Of a DNA stretch of 64,000 bases, positions 8,851-18,416 are shown one piece after another. Origin of the DNA: Sodaliphilus sp050873765 (lineage in GTDB: Bacteria > Bacteroidota > Bacteroidia > Bacteroidales > Muribaculaceae); the NCBI GenBank assembly GCA_050873765.1, contig JBNMJK010000003.1, positions 1-64,000 of the forward strand. Reading direction: 5' to 3'. The notes below the pieces were generated by a model. It was not told where the DNA came from, made no database searches, and saw nothing but the letters and a program-made list of their open reading frames with translations. The position numbers and the translations under genes were made by a program. The first letter of the stretch is position 1, and each line of letters opens with the position of its first letter.

Positions 8851-10428
8851 ATGATAAACCCAAGTGAAATATCTGAAATACTGAAACAGCAACTCAGCGA
8901 CGTGCAGCAAAAGGTGTCGTTTGAGGAAGTTGGTACAGTGCTTGATGTGGGCGACGGCGTGGCACACGTTTATGGTCTTGACAATGTGGAGGCCAACGAA
9001 CTCGTAGAGTTTGAGAACGGTGTGACCGGCGTGGCCATGAACCTTGAAGAAAGCAACGTAGGTGTCATTCTGATGGATAAGGTCGACACCGTGAAGGAGG
9101 GCATGAAAGTGACCCGTACCGGACAGATTGCTTCTATCCCCGTAGGTGAGGGGCTGCTTGGCCGCGTTATCAACGTGCTTGGTGAGCCTATCGACGGCAA
9201 AGGACCTATTGAGGGCGATTTGCTTCGATTGCCTCTTGAGCGCAAGGCTCCTGGTGTGATTTTCCGTCAGCCAGTGAATCAGCCTTTGCAGACCGGTCTG
9301 AAGGCTATCGACTCGATGATTCCTATCGGCCGTGGCCAGCGTGAACTTATCATTGGCGACCGCCAGATTGGTAAAACCGCTATTGCACTCGACACGATTA
9401 TTAACCAAAAAGCTGGTTACGAGGCTGGTAAGCCTGTATATTGCATCTATGTGGCTATTGGCCAAAAGGCATCTACTGTGGCCACTCTTGTGAATGAACT
9501 TAATCAGCATGGCGCTATGCCATACTCTATTGTGGTGGCTGCCACCGCTGCCGATTCGGCTGCCATGCGCTATTATGCTCCATTCGCCGGCGCCGCTATC
9601 GGTGAGTTCTTCCGCGACTCTGGCCGTGATGCGCTCGTGGTGTACGACGACTTGTCGAAGCAGGCTGTGGCCTATCGTGAAATTTCTCTGATTTTGAAGC
9701 GTCCTTCCGGCCGTGAGGCTTATCCTGGCGATATTTTCTATCTCCATAGCCGTCTGCTGGAACGCGCTGCGAAAATCAACGACAACCAGGAAGTGGCAGC
9801 TGCTATGAACGACCTTCCAGAGGCTCTCAAGCCTATGGTGAAGGGTGGTGGCTCGCTTACGGCACTTCCTATTATCGAAACTCAGGCAGGCGACGTGTCG
9901 GCTTACATTCCTACCAATGTGATTTCCATCACCGACGGTCAGATTTATCTGGAGTCGTCGCTGTTCAACAATGGTATCCGTCCGGCTGTGAATGTGGGTA
10001 TATCGGTATCGCGTGTGGGTGGTAATGCACAGATTAAGTGTATGAAGAAAGTGGCCGGCACGCTGAAGATAGCCCAGGCACAGTTCCGCGAACTCGAGTC
10101 GTTCACCAAGTTTGGTGGCGACATCGACCCTGTGACTGCGCGCACTATCGACACCGGTCGTAAGAATGAGCGTCTGCTCGTGCAGCCTCAATATGAGCCA
10201 GTGCCTGTTGAAGAACAAGTGGCAGTGATCTATTGTGGCGTGAACGGTTTGCTTGAAAAAGTGCCTATGGACAAGGTGCATGAGTTTGAAAAGCTGTTTA
10301 TCCAATATCTCCACGCAAAACATCAGGCCGATGTGCTTGACGTGCTCAAGAGTGGCAAGATTGACGACGACGTGCAGGCCAAACTCAAAGCTGCGGCACT
10401 TGAAATAGCTGGTAAATATACTGCTTAA
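8851..10428 (+). CDS. atpA: F1 ATP synthase subunit alpha
   Basis: The alpha subunit holds the non-catalytic nucleotide sites of F1. The P-loop GDRQIGKT is at residues 169-176, followed by YVAIGQK and the conserved AYREISLILKRPSGREAYPGD region (in part). The product is 525 aa, a normal length. It starts nine nt after atpH. A small palindrome (CCGCC/GGCGG) lies between atpA and atpG. A 496-aa reading frame on the opposite strand is an antisense shadow. Confidence 0.97.
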   Translation: MINPSEISEILKQQLSDVQQKVSFEEVGTVLDVGDGVAHVYGLDNVEANELVEFENGVTGVAMNLEESNVGVILMDKVDTVKEGMKVTRTGQIASIPVGEGLLGRVINVLGEPIDGKGPIEGDLLRLPLERKAPGVIFRQPVNQPLQTGLKAIDSMIPIGRGQRELIIGDRQIGKTAIALDTIINQKAGYEAGKPVYCIYVAIGQKASTVATLVNELNQHGAMPYSIVVAATAADSAAMRYYAPFAGAAIGEFFRDSGRDALVVYDDLSKQAVAYREISLILKRPSGREAYPGDIFYLHSRLLERAAKINDNQEVAAAMNDLPEALKPMVKGGGSLTALPIIETQAGDVSAYIPTNVISITDGQIYLESSLFNNGIRPAVNVGISVSRVGGNAQIKCMKKVAGTLKIAQAQFRELESFTKFGGDIDPVTARTIDTGRKNERLLVQPQYEPVPVEEQVAVIYCGVNGLLEKVPMDKVHEFEKLFIQYLHAKHQADVLDVLKSGKIDDDVQAKLKAAALEIAGKYTA

Positions 10429-10473
10429 TCCGCCTGGCGGACTATAGCAAGAGAAAGGAGAATAAAAAATTAT

Positions 10474-11361
10474 ATGTCAACATTACGAGAACTAAAAAGT
10501 AGAATTGGCTCAGTCTCATCCACTCAGAAAACTACCAGTGCGATGAAGATGATTTCTTCAGCCAAGATGCATAAGTTCACCTCTCAGCTTCAGCGCCTGT
10601 TGCCTTACCGCAATATGGTGCAGGGGGTGATTGGTCATTTGCTTGCCACTGATATGGAATACACTTCACCTCTCATCACCGAGCGTGAGGTGAAGAAGGT
10701 GGCATTGGTGGCCTTCGGTTCCGACGACGGCTTGTGTGGAGCATTCAATATCTATGTGTGTAAGTTTTTGCTCAGCACGGTAGAAGCCACTCGTGGAAAG
10801 TATGGCCAAAATGTTGCTATAACGATTATTCCCGTCGGAAAAAAGATAGCCAAGGCGCTACATTCAGTGAAGAATGCGCAGTTCGATATCCGCGAAGTTC
10901 CGAATGTGAACACACGCAGCAATGCCGAACAGCTTCACGACTTCACCGATTTGCTGCGCACTGGATTCCTTGATGGCACTTACGACCTGGTGAACCTTGT
11001 GTATATGCACTTCAAGAGCACCAGTAAGCAGATTGCCACTTGCGACCAGATGCTCCCCGTGAGCTACGAGGCCCTCGTGGCTCATGCCGACAGAAAGAAT
11101 GCTAATCAGCCATGCATCTTTGAACCCGACGCAAACTCGATTTTCAATAGCGTGCTTCCTCTCTACATTCGCTCTATGATGCAAGAGGTGTTCACCGAAA
11201 GCTGTGCCTCAGAGCAGGCTTCTCGTGTGATGGCTATGCAGACGGCAAGCGACAATGCCAAGGACCTGCTTGACGACCTCAATCTTGAGTACAACAAGTT
11301 GCGTCAGCAGGGCATCACTACTGAGCTGCTCGACATAGTGGGCGGACAGGTGGAACGCTAA
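10474..11361 (+). CDS. atpG: F1 ATP synthase subunit gamma
   Basis: The gamma subunit is the central rotor shaft of F1. The 295-aa product starts with LRELKSRIGSVSSTQK and MKMISSAKMHK and ends with LNLEYNKLRQQGITTELLDIVGG, the conserved N- and C-terminal coiled-coil helices. A GAAAGGAG sequence sits upstream of the ATG, unusually good for this phylum. It is the last atp gene; nuoI follows after 123 nt. Confidence 0.95.
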   Translation: MSTLRELKSRIGSVSSTQKTTSAMKMISSAKMHKFTSQLQRLLPYRNMVQGVIGHLLATDMEYTSPLITEREVKKVALVAFGSDDGLCGAFNIYVCKFLLSTVEATRGKYGQNVAITIIPVGKKIAKALHSVKNAQFDIREVPNVNTRSNAEQLHDFTDLLRTGFLDGTYDLVNLVYMHFKSTSKQIATCDQMLPVSYEALVAHADRKNANQPCIFEPDANSIFNSVLPLYIRSMMQEVFTESCASEQASRVMAMQTASDNAKDLLDDLNLEYNKLRQQGITTELLDIVGGQVER

Positions 11362-11388
11362 TTGACGATACACTTTTGATAGTTGGCT

Positions 11389-11455
11389 ATCCCCGATGCT
11401 ATACCGGTCGGGGGTAGGTCCAATTTCAAACTTTTTTAAAAAAACTTCGGTATAG
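11389..11455 (+). other. Two mutually exclusive hairpins at the atpG-nuoI junction
   Basis: CCCCGA (11391-11396) can pair with TCGGGG (11408-11413), or CTATACCG (11399-11406) can pair perfectly with CGGTATAG (11448-11455). The 11399-11406 arm lies inside the loop of the first hairpin, so the two compete or form a pseudoknot. No clear T-run follows, so it is not a standard terminator. It may be an mRNA processing or stability site between the atp block and the second nuo block. Confidence 0.4.
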
Positions 11456-11484
11456 AATTAGATTTGATATTGACTTAATTACTT

Positions 11485-12078
11485 ATGAGCATTAAGGAGT
11501 ATTTTTCTTCTCTTTTTAAAGGCACTTACAGCCTGATAAAGGGTATGGAGGTGACGGGTAAGGAACTCGTGACCAAGAAGGTTACTGAACAGTACCCCGA
11601 AAACCGAGATACACTGCAAATCCCTGAGAGATTTAGGGCCACCCTCCAGTTTGTGTATGACGAAGAGGGCTACCATAAATGCACAGGCTGCAGAACGTGC
11701 GAGCGCAACTGCCCAAACGGTACAATTCAGATCACCACAAAAATGGTGGAATTGCCAAACGGCAAAAAGAAAATGAAGCTCGAAAAATACATGTACGACC
11801 TTGGCAGCTGCACATTCTGCGACCTTTGTGTGCTTTCGTGCCCGTTCAAGGCCATTGAATTCAGCAACGACTTCGAGCAGTCTGTTTTCCGCCGTGAGGC
11901 TTTGATCAAGCAGTTGAACTATTTGCCGGAAAAGGAGAAGCCCGCTCCCGCTCCTGTGGTTAAGCCAGCCCCTGCAGCGGCTTCTGCTGTGAATACGGAA
12001 AAGGCTCCTAAGCCTGCTGCCGCAGCTCCAAGTGCCGAGGCGCCAGAAAACAAATCAGAAAATAAAGAAAACAAATAA
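11485..12078 (+). CDS. nuoI: NADH-quinone oxidoreductase subunit I
   Basis: NuoI carries two [4Fe-4S] clusters that lead electrons toward NuoB. Ligands are C66, C69, C72 and C76 (CTGCRTCERNCP) and C109, C112, C115 and C119 (CTFCDLCVLSCP). The 197-aa protein has a Pro/Ala/Lys-rich, probably disordered tail from about residue 149 that is not needed for cluster binding. It resumes the nuo order after the atp genes and lies 2 nt before nuoJ. Confidence 0.96.
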   Translation: MSIKEYFSSLFKGTYSLIKGMEVTGKELVTKKVTEQYPENRDTLQIPERFRATLQFVYDEEGYHKCTGCRTCERNCPNGTIQITTKMVELPNGKKKMKLEKYMYDLGSCTFCDLCVLSCPFKAIEFSNDFEQSVFRREALIKQLNYLPEKEKPAPAPVVKPAPAAASAVNTEKAPKPAAAAPSAEAPENKSENKENK

Positions 12079-12080
12079 AC

Positions 12081-12596
12081 ATGGATTCAGTAGGAAATAT
12101 TATTTTGTATTTCATAATTGCGCTTGCAATTATCGTGTTCTCGGTACTGGCGGTCACTACGCGTAAGATTTTACGTTCGGCTACTTACCTGCTGTTTGTG
12201 CTCTTTGCCACTGCTCTCATTTATTTTCAGCTCGATTTTGAGTTCTTGGGCGCTGTGCAGATTGCCGTGTATGCAGGAGGCATTCTTGTGCTGTTTGTGT
12301 TTGCGATTATGCTTACCCATAAGCCAGGCAAGGAAGCCGAGCCGCTCACTTCGCAGAAGCGACTTATGGGAGTGTCGGCTGCCATTGCCGGCGTGGCTGT
12401 TTGTGGCTACGCATTGTTCAGCTATGGTCAGTTCTGCGCTCAGAAGTTGCTGCCAGCCGGCGACTACAGCATTGAGCAGATAGGAAAGGCTTTGCTCAAC
12501 AGTGATAAATTCGGTCTCTTGCTTCCGTTTGAGGCTGTGAGTGTTTTGCTATTAGCTTGTATAATAGGTGGTGTAGTGGTAGCTCGCCGCCGTTAA
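12081..12596 (+). CDS. nuoJ: NADH-quinone oxidoreductase subunit J
   Basis: NuoJ is a small hydrophobic subunit of the complex I membrane arm. The 171-aa product has about five transmembrane segments and the conserved QIAVYAGGILVLFVFAIML region of the third helix. It ends in a short basic tail (VVARRR). It begins 2 nt after nuoI, and nuoK follows after 16 nt. Confidence 0.95.
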   Translation: MDSVGNIILYFIIALAIIVFSVLAVTTRKILRSATYLLFVLFATALIYFQLDFEFLGAVQIAVYAGGILVLFVFAIMLTHKPGKEAEPLTSQKRLMGVSAAIAGVAVCGYALFSYGQFCAQKLLPAGDYSIEQIGKALLNSDKFGLLLPFEAVSVLLLACIIGGVVVARRR

Positions 12597-12612
12597 TGTA
12601 GGAGGAGAAATA

Positions 12613-12924
12613 ATGGATATAAATATATTGATGTATCTTGTTCCCAGCCTCATTATGTTTGGCTGTGGCATCTATGGTTTTATCACCCGTAAGAATATGA
12701 TTGCAATCTTAATATCGCTCGAGCTGATGCTCAACTCGGTGGATATTAATTTTGCTGTGTTTAACCGATATTTGTTCCCTGAGCAGATGGACGGTATGTT
12801 TTTTGCCTTGTTTGCAATCGCGATTGCCGCGGCTGAGACTGCCGTAGCACTGGCTATTGTGATCAATGTGTTCCGTATTGCCAAGAAGGTGGACATTAAT
12901 CAAATATCTAAATTGAAGTTCTAA
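12613..12924 (+). CDS. nuoK: NADH-quinone oxidoreductase subunit K
   Basis: NuoK is a three-helix membrane subunit related to MnhC. The 103-aa protein has the conserved glutamates of the proton path in SLELMLNSV and AAAETAVALAIV. A strong GGAGGAG ribosome-binding site is at 12601-12607, rare in this phylum. It is followed by nuoL after 5 nt. Confidence 0.96.
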   Translation: MDINILMYLVPSLIMFGCGIYGFITRKNMIAILISLELMLNSVDINFAVFNRYLFPEQMDGMFFALFAIAIAAAETAVALAIVINVFRIAKKVDINQISKLKF

Positions 12925-12929
12925 GAATT

Positions 12930-14921
12930 ATGGATTTTAATATTACTATTGCAGTCGTAGCCCTTCCTCTGCTCATGTTCCTTTTCTTGGGACTTGCTGG
13001 CGTGAAGATGGGGCGCAAGCTCACTGGCGTGATTGGCGTGATTGGCCAAGGCGTCACCACCGTTCTTGCCTATGGCGTGGCTCTTACCTACTTCTTCGGA
13101 ACCGGACAAGGCCAAATTGCTGATGGCGTTCGTCAGACCGTGATTGTGGCTGACTGGAACTGGCTTAACCTTGGCGATAAGGTGATGGCCAACATTGGCT
13201 TCGAACTCGATCCGATTTCGGCGATGATGCTTATTGTGATTACCACCATTTCGTTCTTCGTCCATCTTTACAGTTTGGGCTATATGAGCGACCATGATGG
13301 CAACGCGGAAAAAGGTTTCCAGCGTTACTATTCATTCCTTGCTTTGTTCACATTCTCAATGCTTGGTATGGTGGTGGCCACCAATATTTTCCAGATATTT
13401 GTGTTCTTTGAGATGGTGGGCGTGTCGTCGTACCTCCTCATTGGATTCTATTATAGCTCACCTGCCGCAATTCATGCCTCTAAGAAAGCGTTCATTGTGA
13501 CCCGTTTGGCCGACTTCTTCTTCCTCGTGGGCGTGATTGTGCTTGGCTGGACGGTTAGCACGCTCACCAGTATGGTGCCAGAAGGCGGAAGCGCATTGAG
13601 CTTCCAGACCTTGCTCAGCAATCCCGATGCCATTTCTTCATCGCTGGCGAGCGTGAAGATATTCGGCTTGCCGGCTTTGCCAATGGCGCTGATTTGCATC
13701 TTCATTGGTGGTGCAGGTAAATCGGCTATGTATCCACTGCATATTTGGCTCCCCGACGCTATGGAGGGCCCAACTCCAGTATCAGCTCTGATTCACGCCG
13801 CTACCATGGTTGTGGCTGGTGTGTTCCTTGTGGCCCGTCTGTTCCCACTGTATGTGATTTGCGATGTGGCTATCAATGTGGTGGCTGTGACCGGTGCTTT
13901 CACTGCATTCTATGCAGCAGCAGTGGCATGTGTTCAGAGCGATATTAAGCGCGCGCTTGCATTCTCCACGCTCTCACAGATTGCCTATATGATGACCGCC
14001 CTTGGTGTGAGCACCGCTGCCGGTCATGGCGCTGAAGGTGGCTTGGGCTATATGGCCTCTATGTTCCACTTGTTCACTCACGCCATGTTCAAGGCATTGC
14101 TCTTCTTGGTGGCTGGTGCAGTGATTCATGCCGTACACAGTAATGAGAACAGTGCAATGCACGGCTTGAGCAAATATATGCCTATCAGCAATTGGTCGTT
14201 CCTCATTGGCTGTTTGGCCATATCGGGTATTCCACCATTTGCCGGATTCTTCTCCAAAGACGAAATTTTGGTGGCTTGCTATGAAAAAGGCACCGTTTGG
14301 GGCTTGTGGATGTCGATGGTGGCAGGTATGACAGCATTCTATATGTTCCGTATCTACTTCCTTATCTTCCACTGGAGTGATCACCATGTGCATGACGGCC
14401 ATGCGAAGCCTCACGAAGGCCCTTGGACTATGAGTGTGCCATTGATTGCCCTTTCCGCTATTTCTGTGGTGGCTGGTTTCGTGCCCTTCGGTGCCCTTGT
14501 GACTATGGACGGCAGAGCGCTCCACACCCACACCAACTGGACTGTGGCTATTTCAAGTGTGTGCGTGGCCATTGTGGGCATCGGTTTTGCATTCAAGCTC
14601 TACTATAAAGAGAATCCACTGCCTACTCGCATGAAAAATGCTTGCAGTGGCTTGTGGGAGGCTGCTTATCACCGCTTCTATATGGACGAACTTTATCAGT
14701 TCATCACCCACAAGGTTATCTTCCAGAAAATATGTAAGCCAATTGCCTGGTTCGACCGTCATTGCATCGACGGATTCTTCAATCTGCTCGCCGACCTTAC
14801 CAACAGCTGCAGCTTTGCTATACGTCGCTTGCAGTCGGGCAATGTGCAAAGTTATGTGTATGTTTACCTCATGGGAGCTTTGCTTCTTGCGGCAGTGACT
14901 ATGTTGTGTGTGCTCATCTAA
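12930..14921 (+). CDS. nuoL: NADH-quinone oxidoreductase subunit L
   Basis: NuoL is the distal proton-pumping subunit of complex I. The 663-aa protein contains the antiporter core with GKSAMYPLHIWLPDAMEGPT and SALIHAATMVVAGVFL, which carry the conserved lysine and histidine of the channel. The C-terminal part contains the region expected to form the lateral helix that clamps the other pumping subunits. Length is normal. It sits 5 nt after nuoK and 27 nt before the nuoM start. Confidence 0.97.
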   Translation: MDFNITIAVVALPLLMFLFLGLAGVKMGRKLTGVIGVIGQGVTTVLAYGVALTYFFGTGQGQIADGVRQTVIVADWNWLNLGDKVMANIGFELDPISAMMLIVITTISFFVHLYSLGYMSDHDGNAEKGFQRYYSFLALFTFSMLGMVVATNIFQIFVFFEMVGVSSYLLIGFYYSSPAAIHASKKAFIVTRLADFFFLVGVIVLGWTVSTLTSMVPEGGSALSFQTLLSNPDAISSSLASVKIFGLPALPMALICIFIGGAGKSAMYPLHIWLPDAMEGPTPVSALIHAATMVVAGVFLVARLFPLYVICDVAINVVAVTGAFTAFYAAAVACVQSDIKRALAFSTLSQIAYMMTALGVSTAAGHGAEGGLGYMASMFHLFTHAMFKALLFLVAGAVIHAVHSNENSAMHGLSKYMPISNWSFLIGCLAISGIPPFAGFFSKDEILVACYEKGTVWGLWMSMVAGMTAFYMFRIYFLIFHWSDHHVHDGHAKPHEGPWTMSVPLIALSAISVVAGFVPFGALVTMDGRALHTHTNWTVAISSVCVAIVGIGFAFKLYYKENPLPTRMKNACSGLWEAAYHRFYMDELYQFITHKVIFQKICKPIAWFDRHCIDGFFNLLADLTNSCSFAIRRLQSGNVQSYVYVYLMGALLLAAVTMLCVLI

Positions 14922-14948
14922 ACAATGGTTCTTTAAATTAAATTGATT

Positions 14949-16466
14949 ATGATTTTCGACAATATATTAATTTATTTCGTGATAGTCCCCATTCTCACTC
15001 TTCTGGGGCTTGCTCTTTGTCAGAACAAGGGCATCAAGGCGATTAGAACTGTTGCTGCAACGGGAGCCACTGTGCTGGTGGCGCTTGCCATCTACCTCGT
15101 GGTTTACTTCCTGCAAGAGCGTGGCGCAGGCAACAATGCCCAGATGCTCCTTACCGATAGCTGGTGCTGGTATGCGCCGCTAAATATTAATTTGGCACTT
15201 GGCGTAGATGGTGTGTCGGTGGTGATGATATTGCTTTCGTCATTCATCGTGTTTGCCGGCGTGTTCGCGTCGTGGGAAATCAACCCGCTTCCTCGCCAGT
15301 TCTTCTTGTGGTTCTTCCTCCTCTCCATTGGTGTGTTTGGCTTCTTTATTTCAGTTGACCTCTTCACCATGTTCATGTTCTATGAGGTGGCTTTGATTCC
15401 AATGTACCTCCTTATTGGTGTGTGGGGATCTGGCAACAAGAACTACTCTGCAATGAAACTTACATTGATGCTGATGGGTGGCTCTGCATTCTTGATGCTC
15501 AGCATTCTTGGCATCTACTACCATTCTTCGGCTGATGGCCATCTCACTATGAATCTGCTTGAAGTGGCGAAGAACAACGCCATTCCTCATCAGTGGCAGC
15601 TCTACTTGTTCCCGATGGCTTTTGTGGGCTTCGGTGTTCTGGGTGCTATGTTCCCATTCCACACATGGTCGCCCGATGGTCACGCGTCGGCCCCTACCGC
15701 AGTGTCGATGCTCCATGCAGGTGTGCTGATGAAGCTTGGTGGCTACGGTTGCTTCCGTATTGCCATCTATCTGATGCCTTATGCAGCCACCGAGCTGGGT
15801 TGGATATTCCTTACCTTGACTGGTATCAGCATCGTTTACGGTGCATTTAGTGCCTGTGTGCAGACCGACCTCAAATATATCAATGCCTACTCTTCGGTGA
15901 GCCACTGTGGTATGGTGCTTTTTGCCATCTTGATGTATAATCAAACGGCTATGACAGGTGCTGTGCTTCAAATGCTCTCACACGGCTTGATGACAGCACT
16001 CTTCTTTGCCCTCATTGGTCAGATTTATGGCCGAACCCACACACGCGATATTCGCGATATGGGTGGTATGATGCACATCATGCCTTATCTTGGCGTGGGA
16101 TATGTGATAGCCGGTTTGGCTTCCCTTGGTTTGCCGGGCTTGAGTGGCTTCGCTGCCGAGATGACCATCTTCTTTGGATCATTCCAAGAATCGGGCCTTC
16201 TGCAGCGTGTGTTCACCATTGCAGCTTGCGCGTCAATTGTGATTACCGCTGTGTATATCCTGCGTGTGGTAGGCAAGCTCCTCTTTGGTGAAGTGCAAAA
16301 CGAGCATCACCGCGAACTAACCGATGCAGTGTGGTATGAGCGTTTCAGCACCTCCGTGCTCATTTGCTCGGTAGCCGCTATCGGTTGCTTCCCCAACTTC
16401 TTTGGCGACATCATTCGTGACAGTTTCCTTCCAGTAGTTGATGCGATTAAAGACGTGGTGCTATAA
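14949..16466 (+). CDS. nuoM: NADH-quinone oxidoreductase subunit M
   Basis: NuoM is the middle antiporter-like pumping subunit. I chose the ATG at 14949 (MIFDNILIY) over a TTG at 14943, giving 505 aa. The core motif FPFHTWSPDGHASAPTAVS and the lysine in AGVLMKLGGYG are present, as is the MFYEVALIPMYLLIG segment. Length is normal. nuoN follows after 38 nt. Confidence 0.96.
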   Translation: MIFDNILIYFVIVPILTLLGLALCQNKGIKAIRTVAATGATVLVALAIYLVVYFLQERGAGNNAQMLLTDSWCWYAPLNINLALGVDGVSVVMILLSSFIVFAGVFASWEINPLPRQFFLWFFLLSIGVFGFFISVDLFTMFMFYEVALIPMYLLIGVWGSGNKNYSAMKLTLMLMGGSAFLMLSILGIYYHSSADGHLTMNLLEVAKNNAIPHQWQLYLFPMAFVGFGVLGAMFPFHTWSPDGHASAPTAVSMLHAGVLMKLGGYGCFRIAIYLMPYAATELGWIFLTLTGISIVYGAFSACVQTDLKYINAYSSVSHCGMVLFAILMYNQTAMTGAVLQMLSHGLMTALFFALIGQIYGRTHTRDIRDMGGMMHIMPYLGVGYVIAGLASLGLPGLSGFAAEMTIFFGSFQESGLLQRVFTIAACASIVITAVYILRVVGKLLFGEVQNEHHRELTDAVWYERFSTSVLICSVAAIGCFPNFFGDIIRDSFLPVVDAIKDVVL

Positions 16467-16504
16467 AATAAAAGTGTTGAATTTAAAAATCGATAAGATA
16501 TAAA

Positions 16505-17968
16505 ATGGATTATTCTCAATTTTTAATGATGCCTCAAGAAATAGGCCTGTTGGCAACTTTCTTGTTAGTATTTCTCTATGACACTTTTATGCCAGCCAAG
16601 TGCCAGAAGCAGCTCACTGTGTTTACGGCAGTGGTGTTTGCCATCTACACGGCCATCAGTTTCATTCCATGCTGCCCAGGCGTGGCCTTTGCAGGAATGT
16701 ATGAGCAGAGCCAAGCCACTTGGGCAATGAAGGGTATTCTAAATATCGGCACATTCCTGGTGCTGCTTCAAGCCGTGAAGTGGACCAACAGCGACTTTAT
16801 GAGTGTTCGCCGTGGTGAATTCTATGAGTTGCTTTTGCTCACACTCTTTGGCATGTTCCTCATGGTTTCGGCTCGCAATTTCCTCTTGTTCTATATTGGC
16901 CTCGAAACCGCCTCACTTCCACTTGCCGCACTTGCTGCATTTGAGAAGAATCATTATGAGTCGCGTGAAGCAGCTGCCAAATATATATTCACCGCCATCT
17001 TCTCATCTGCCATTTTGCTGCTTGGCATATCGTTTGTGTATGGCATGAGTGGCTCGCTGAATTTTGCCACCATCGGACAAGGTCTCGTGGCTCAGCAGTC
17101 GGCGCTCCTCATTGTGGCTGTGGCATTTGTCATAGCAGGTGTGGGCTATAAACTCTCACTTGTGCCATTCCATAACTGGACAGCCGATGTTTATCAAGGC
17201 GCGCCAACTGCCGTGACCAGCTATTTGTCGGTCATCTCAAAAGGTGCGGCAGCATTTGCATTCCTTGTTATCCTCACCCAAGTGTTTGGCTCAGTGTATG
17301 CCGAAGTGTGGAAGTGGATGCTTTATGCAGTGATTGTGCTCACTATCACCGTGGGTAACCTCTTTGCGGTTCGTCAGCGCAACCTCAAGCGCTTCCTGGC
17401 ATTCTCCTCAATTTCCCAGGCTGGCTACATCATGCTTGGTGTGATAGCTGCCAACACGCTTGGCATGGCATCGATGATGTATTACGTGGTGGTGTATATC
17501 TTCTCCAACCTTGCTGCCTTCGCTGTGATAGCAGTGATAGAGCGCCAGACTGGAAAGGTGACTACTGATGATTACAATGGCTTGTTTAAAACCAACCCTT
17601 GGCTTTCGTTCACCATGATGGTGGCAATGTTCTCCTTGGCTGGTATTCCTCCATTTGCAGGCTTCTTCAGCAAATTCTTTGTGTTTGCTGGAGCGCTCAA
17701 TGGAGCAGACGTTGCCATCTACATACTTGTATTGATTGCTTTAATTAATACCATCATTTCTCTGTACTATTATCTGCTCGTGGTGAAGGCCATGTTTATC
17801 CGTCAGGACGACTGTGCTATACCGGCGATTAAAGCTCACTGGACAGAGAAGGCAGGTATGATTATCTGTGTGATGGGCATAGTGCTTTTAGGAATTGTAA
17901 GCTGTGTTTACACATCGCTTGTGAATTGCGCTTCCGCTTCCGACGCACTTTTCCAACTAATACGTTGA
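16505..17968 (+). CDS. nuoN: NADH-quinone oxidoreductase subunit N
   Basis: NuoN is the third antiporter-like pumping subunit and lies next to NuoK in the complex. The 487-aa protein has the LVPFHNWTADVYQGAPT motif and YYYLLVVKAMF near the C-terminus, both family hallmarks. It is the last gene of the nuo-atp operon; a strong intrinsic terminator starts 40 nt after the stop. Confidence 0.96.
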   Translation: MDYSQFLMMPQEIGLLATFLLVFLYDTFMPAKCQKQLTVFTAVVFAIYTAISFIPCCPGVAFAGMYEQSQATWAMKGILNIGTFLVLLQAVKWTNSDFMSVRRGEFYELLLLTLFGMFLMVSARNFLLFYIGLETASLPLAALAAFEKNHYESREAAAKYIFTAIFSSAILLLGISFVYGMSGSLNFATIGQGLVAQQSALLIVAVAFVIAGVGYKLSLVPFHNWTADVYQGAPTAVTSYLSVISKGAAAFAFLVILTQVFGSVYAEVWKWMLYAVIVLTITVGNLFAVRQRNLKRFLAFSSISQAGYIMLGVIAANTLGMASMMYYVVVYIFSNLAAFAVIAVIERQTGKVTTDDYNGLFKTNPWLSFTMMVAMFSLAGIPPFAGFFSKFFVFAGALNGADVAIYILVLIALINTIISLYYYLLVVKAMFIRQDDCAIPAIKAHWTEKAGMIICVMGIVLLGIVSCVYTSLVNCASASDALFQLIR

Positions 17969-18007
17969 CGTATTACACGACCTTACTACAACAATTATCT
18001 TAAAACT

Positions 18008-18050
18008 GAAAGAAGGAGAAAGCTCAAAAGTTTCTCCTTCTTTTTCTATT
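18008..18050 (+). terminator. Strong terminator of the nuo-atp operon
   Basis: GAAAGAAGGAGAAA (18008-18021) pairs over about 13 bp with TTTCTCCTTCTTT (18031-18043), leaving a 9-nt loop, and the 3' arm runs into a T-rich tract. It closes the 17-kb energy operon. Confidence 0.9.
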
Positions 18051-18225
18051 TTATCTTAGTTGTATTATTCACTGATTTTCAATGCCTGATTCCGGCGGTT
18101 TATTATTGAACAAGATTTTTTAAGCTAATTTTGTACTTCTATCTAAATGTAGCACCTGTTGCACTCTCGTTGCGATTATTTAAGCTAAATGCCGTGCAAT
18201 GAATGGTGTAGCTCCTTTTTGGCTT

Positions 18226-18256
18226 TTGGCATTGTGCCCATTTATTTGTAACTTTG
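18226..18256 (+). promoter_or_regulatory. Promoter for the first propeller-amidase pair
   Basis: TTGG (18226-18229), a 19-nt spacer and TAACTTTG (18249-18256) give a textbook Bacteroidetes promoter. The predicted transcript starts near 18262, leaving a leader of about 155 nt before the gene at 18417. I see nothing else supported between the terminator at 18050 and this promoter. Confidence 0.75.
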
Positions 18257-18416
18257 TAGATGTAACACTGTGGAAGCAGAAACAGAAAGCACGAAATATA
18301 CTCCTTTTTCCATGCTTGTGAATTGGTGAGATGGCTTCTCGCTGATTCTTTTTGTGTATGATGTGGAAAAGTTTTTTGCTCCGCTTCCCTTCTTAACATA
18401 AAAGGAAAAAGAAACG

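Noticed and set aside
8833..10323. 496-aa open frame antisense to atpA
   Set aside because: It is an opposite-strand shadow of a highly conserved gene; composition (His, Arg, Leu rich) is unlike a real protein. The same applies to the long minus frames opposite atpB (6457-7455), the golvesin genes and the dehydrogenase.
702..17968. Horizontal insertion of the atp block by a mobile element
   Set aside because: No repeats, integrase or transposase traces are visible at either seam, and codon use looks the same as in the nuo genes by eye.
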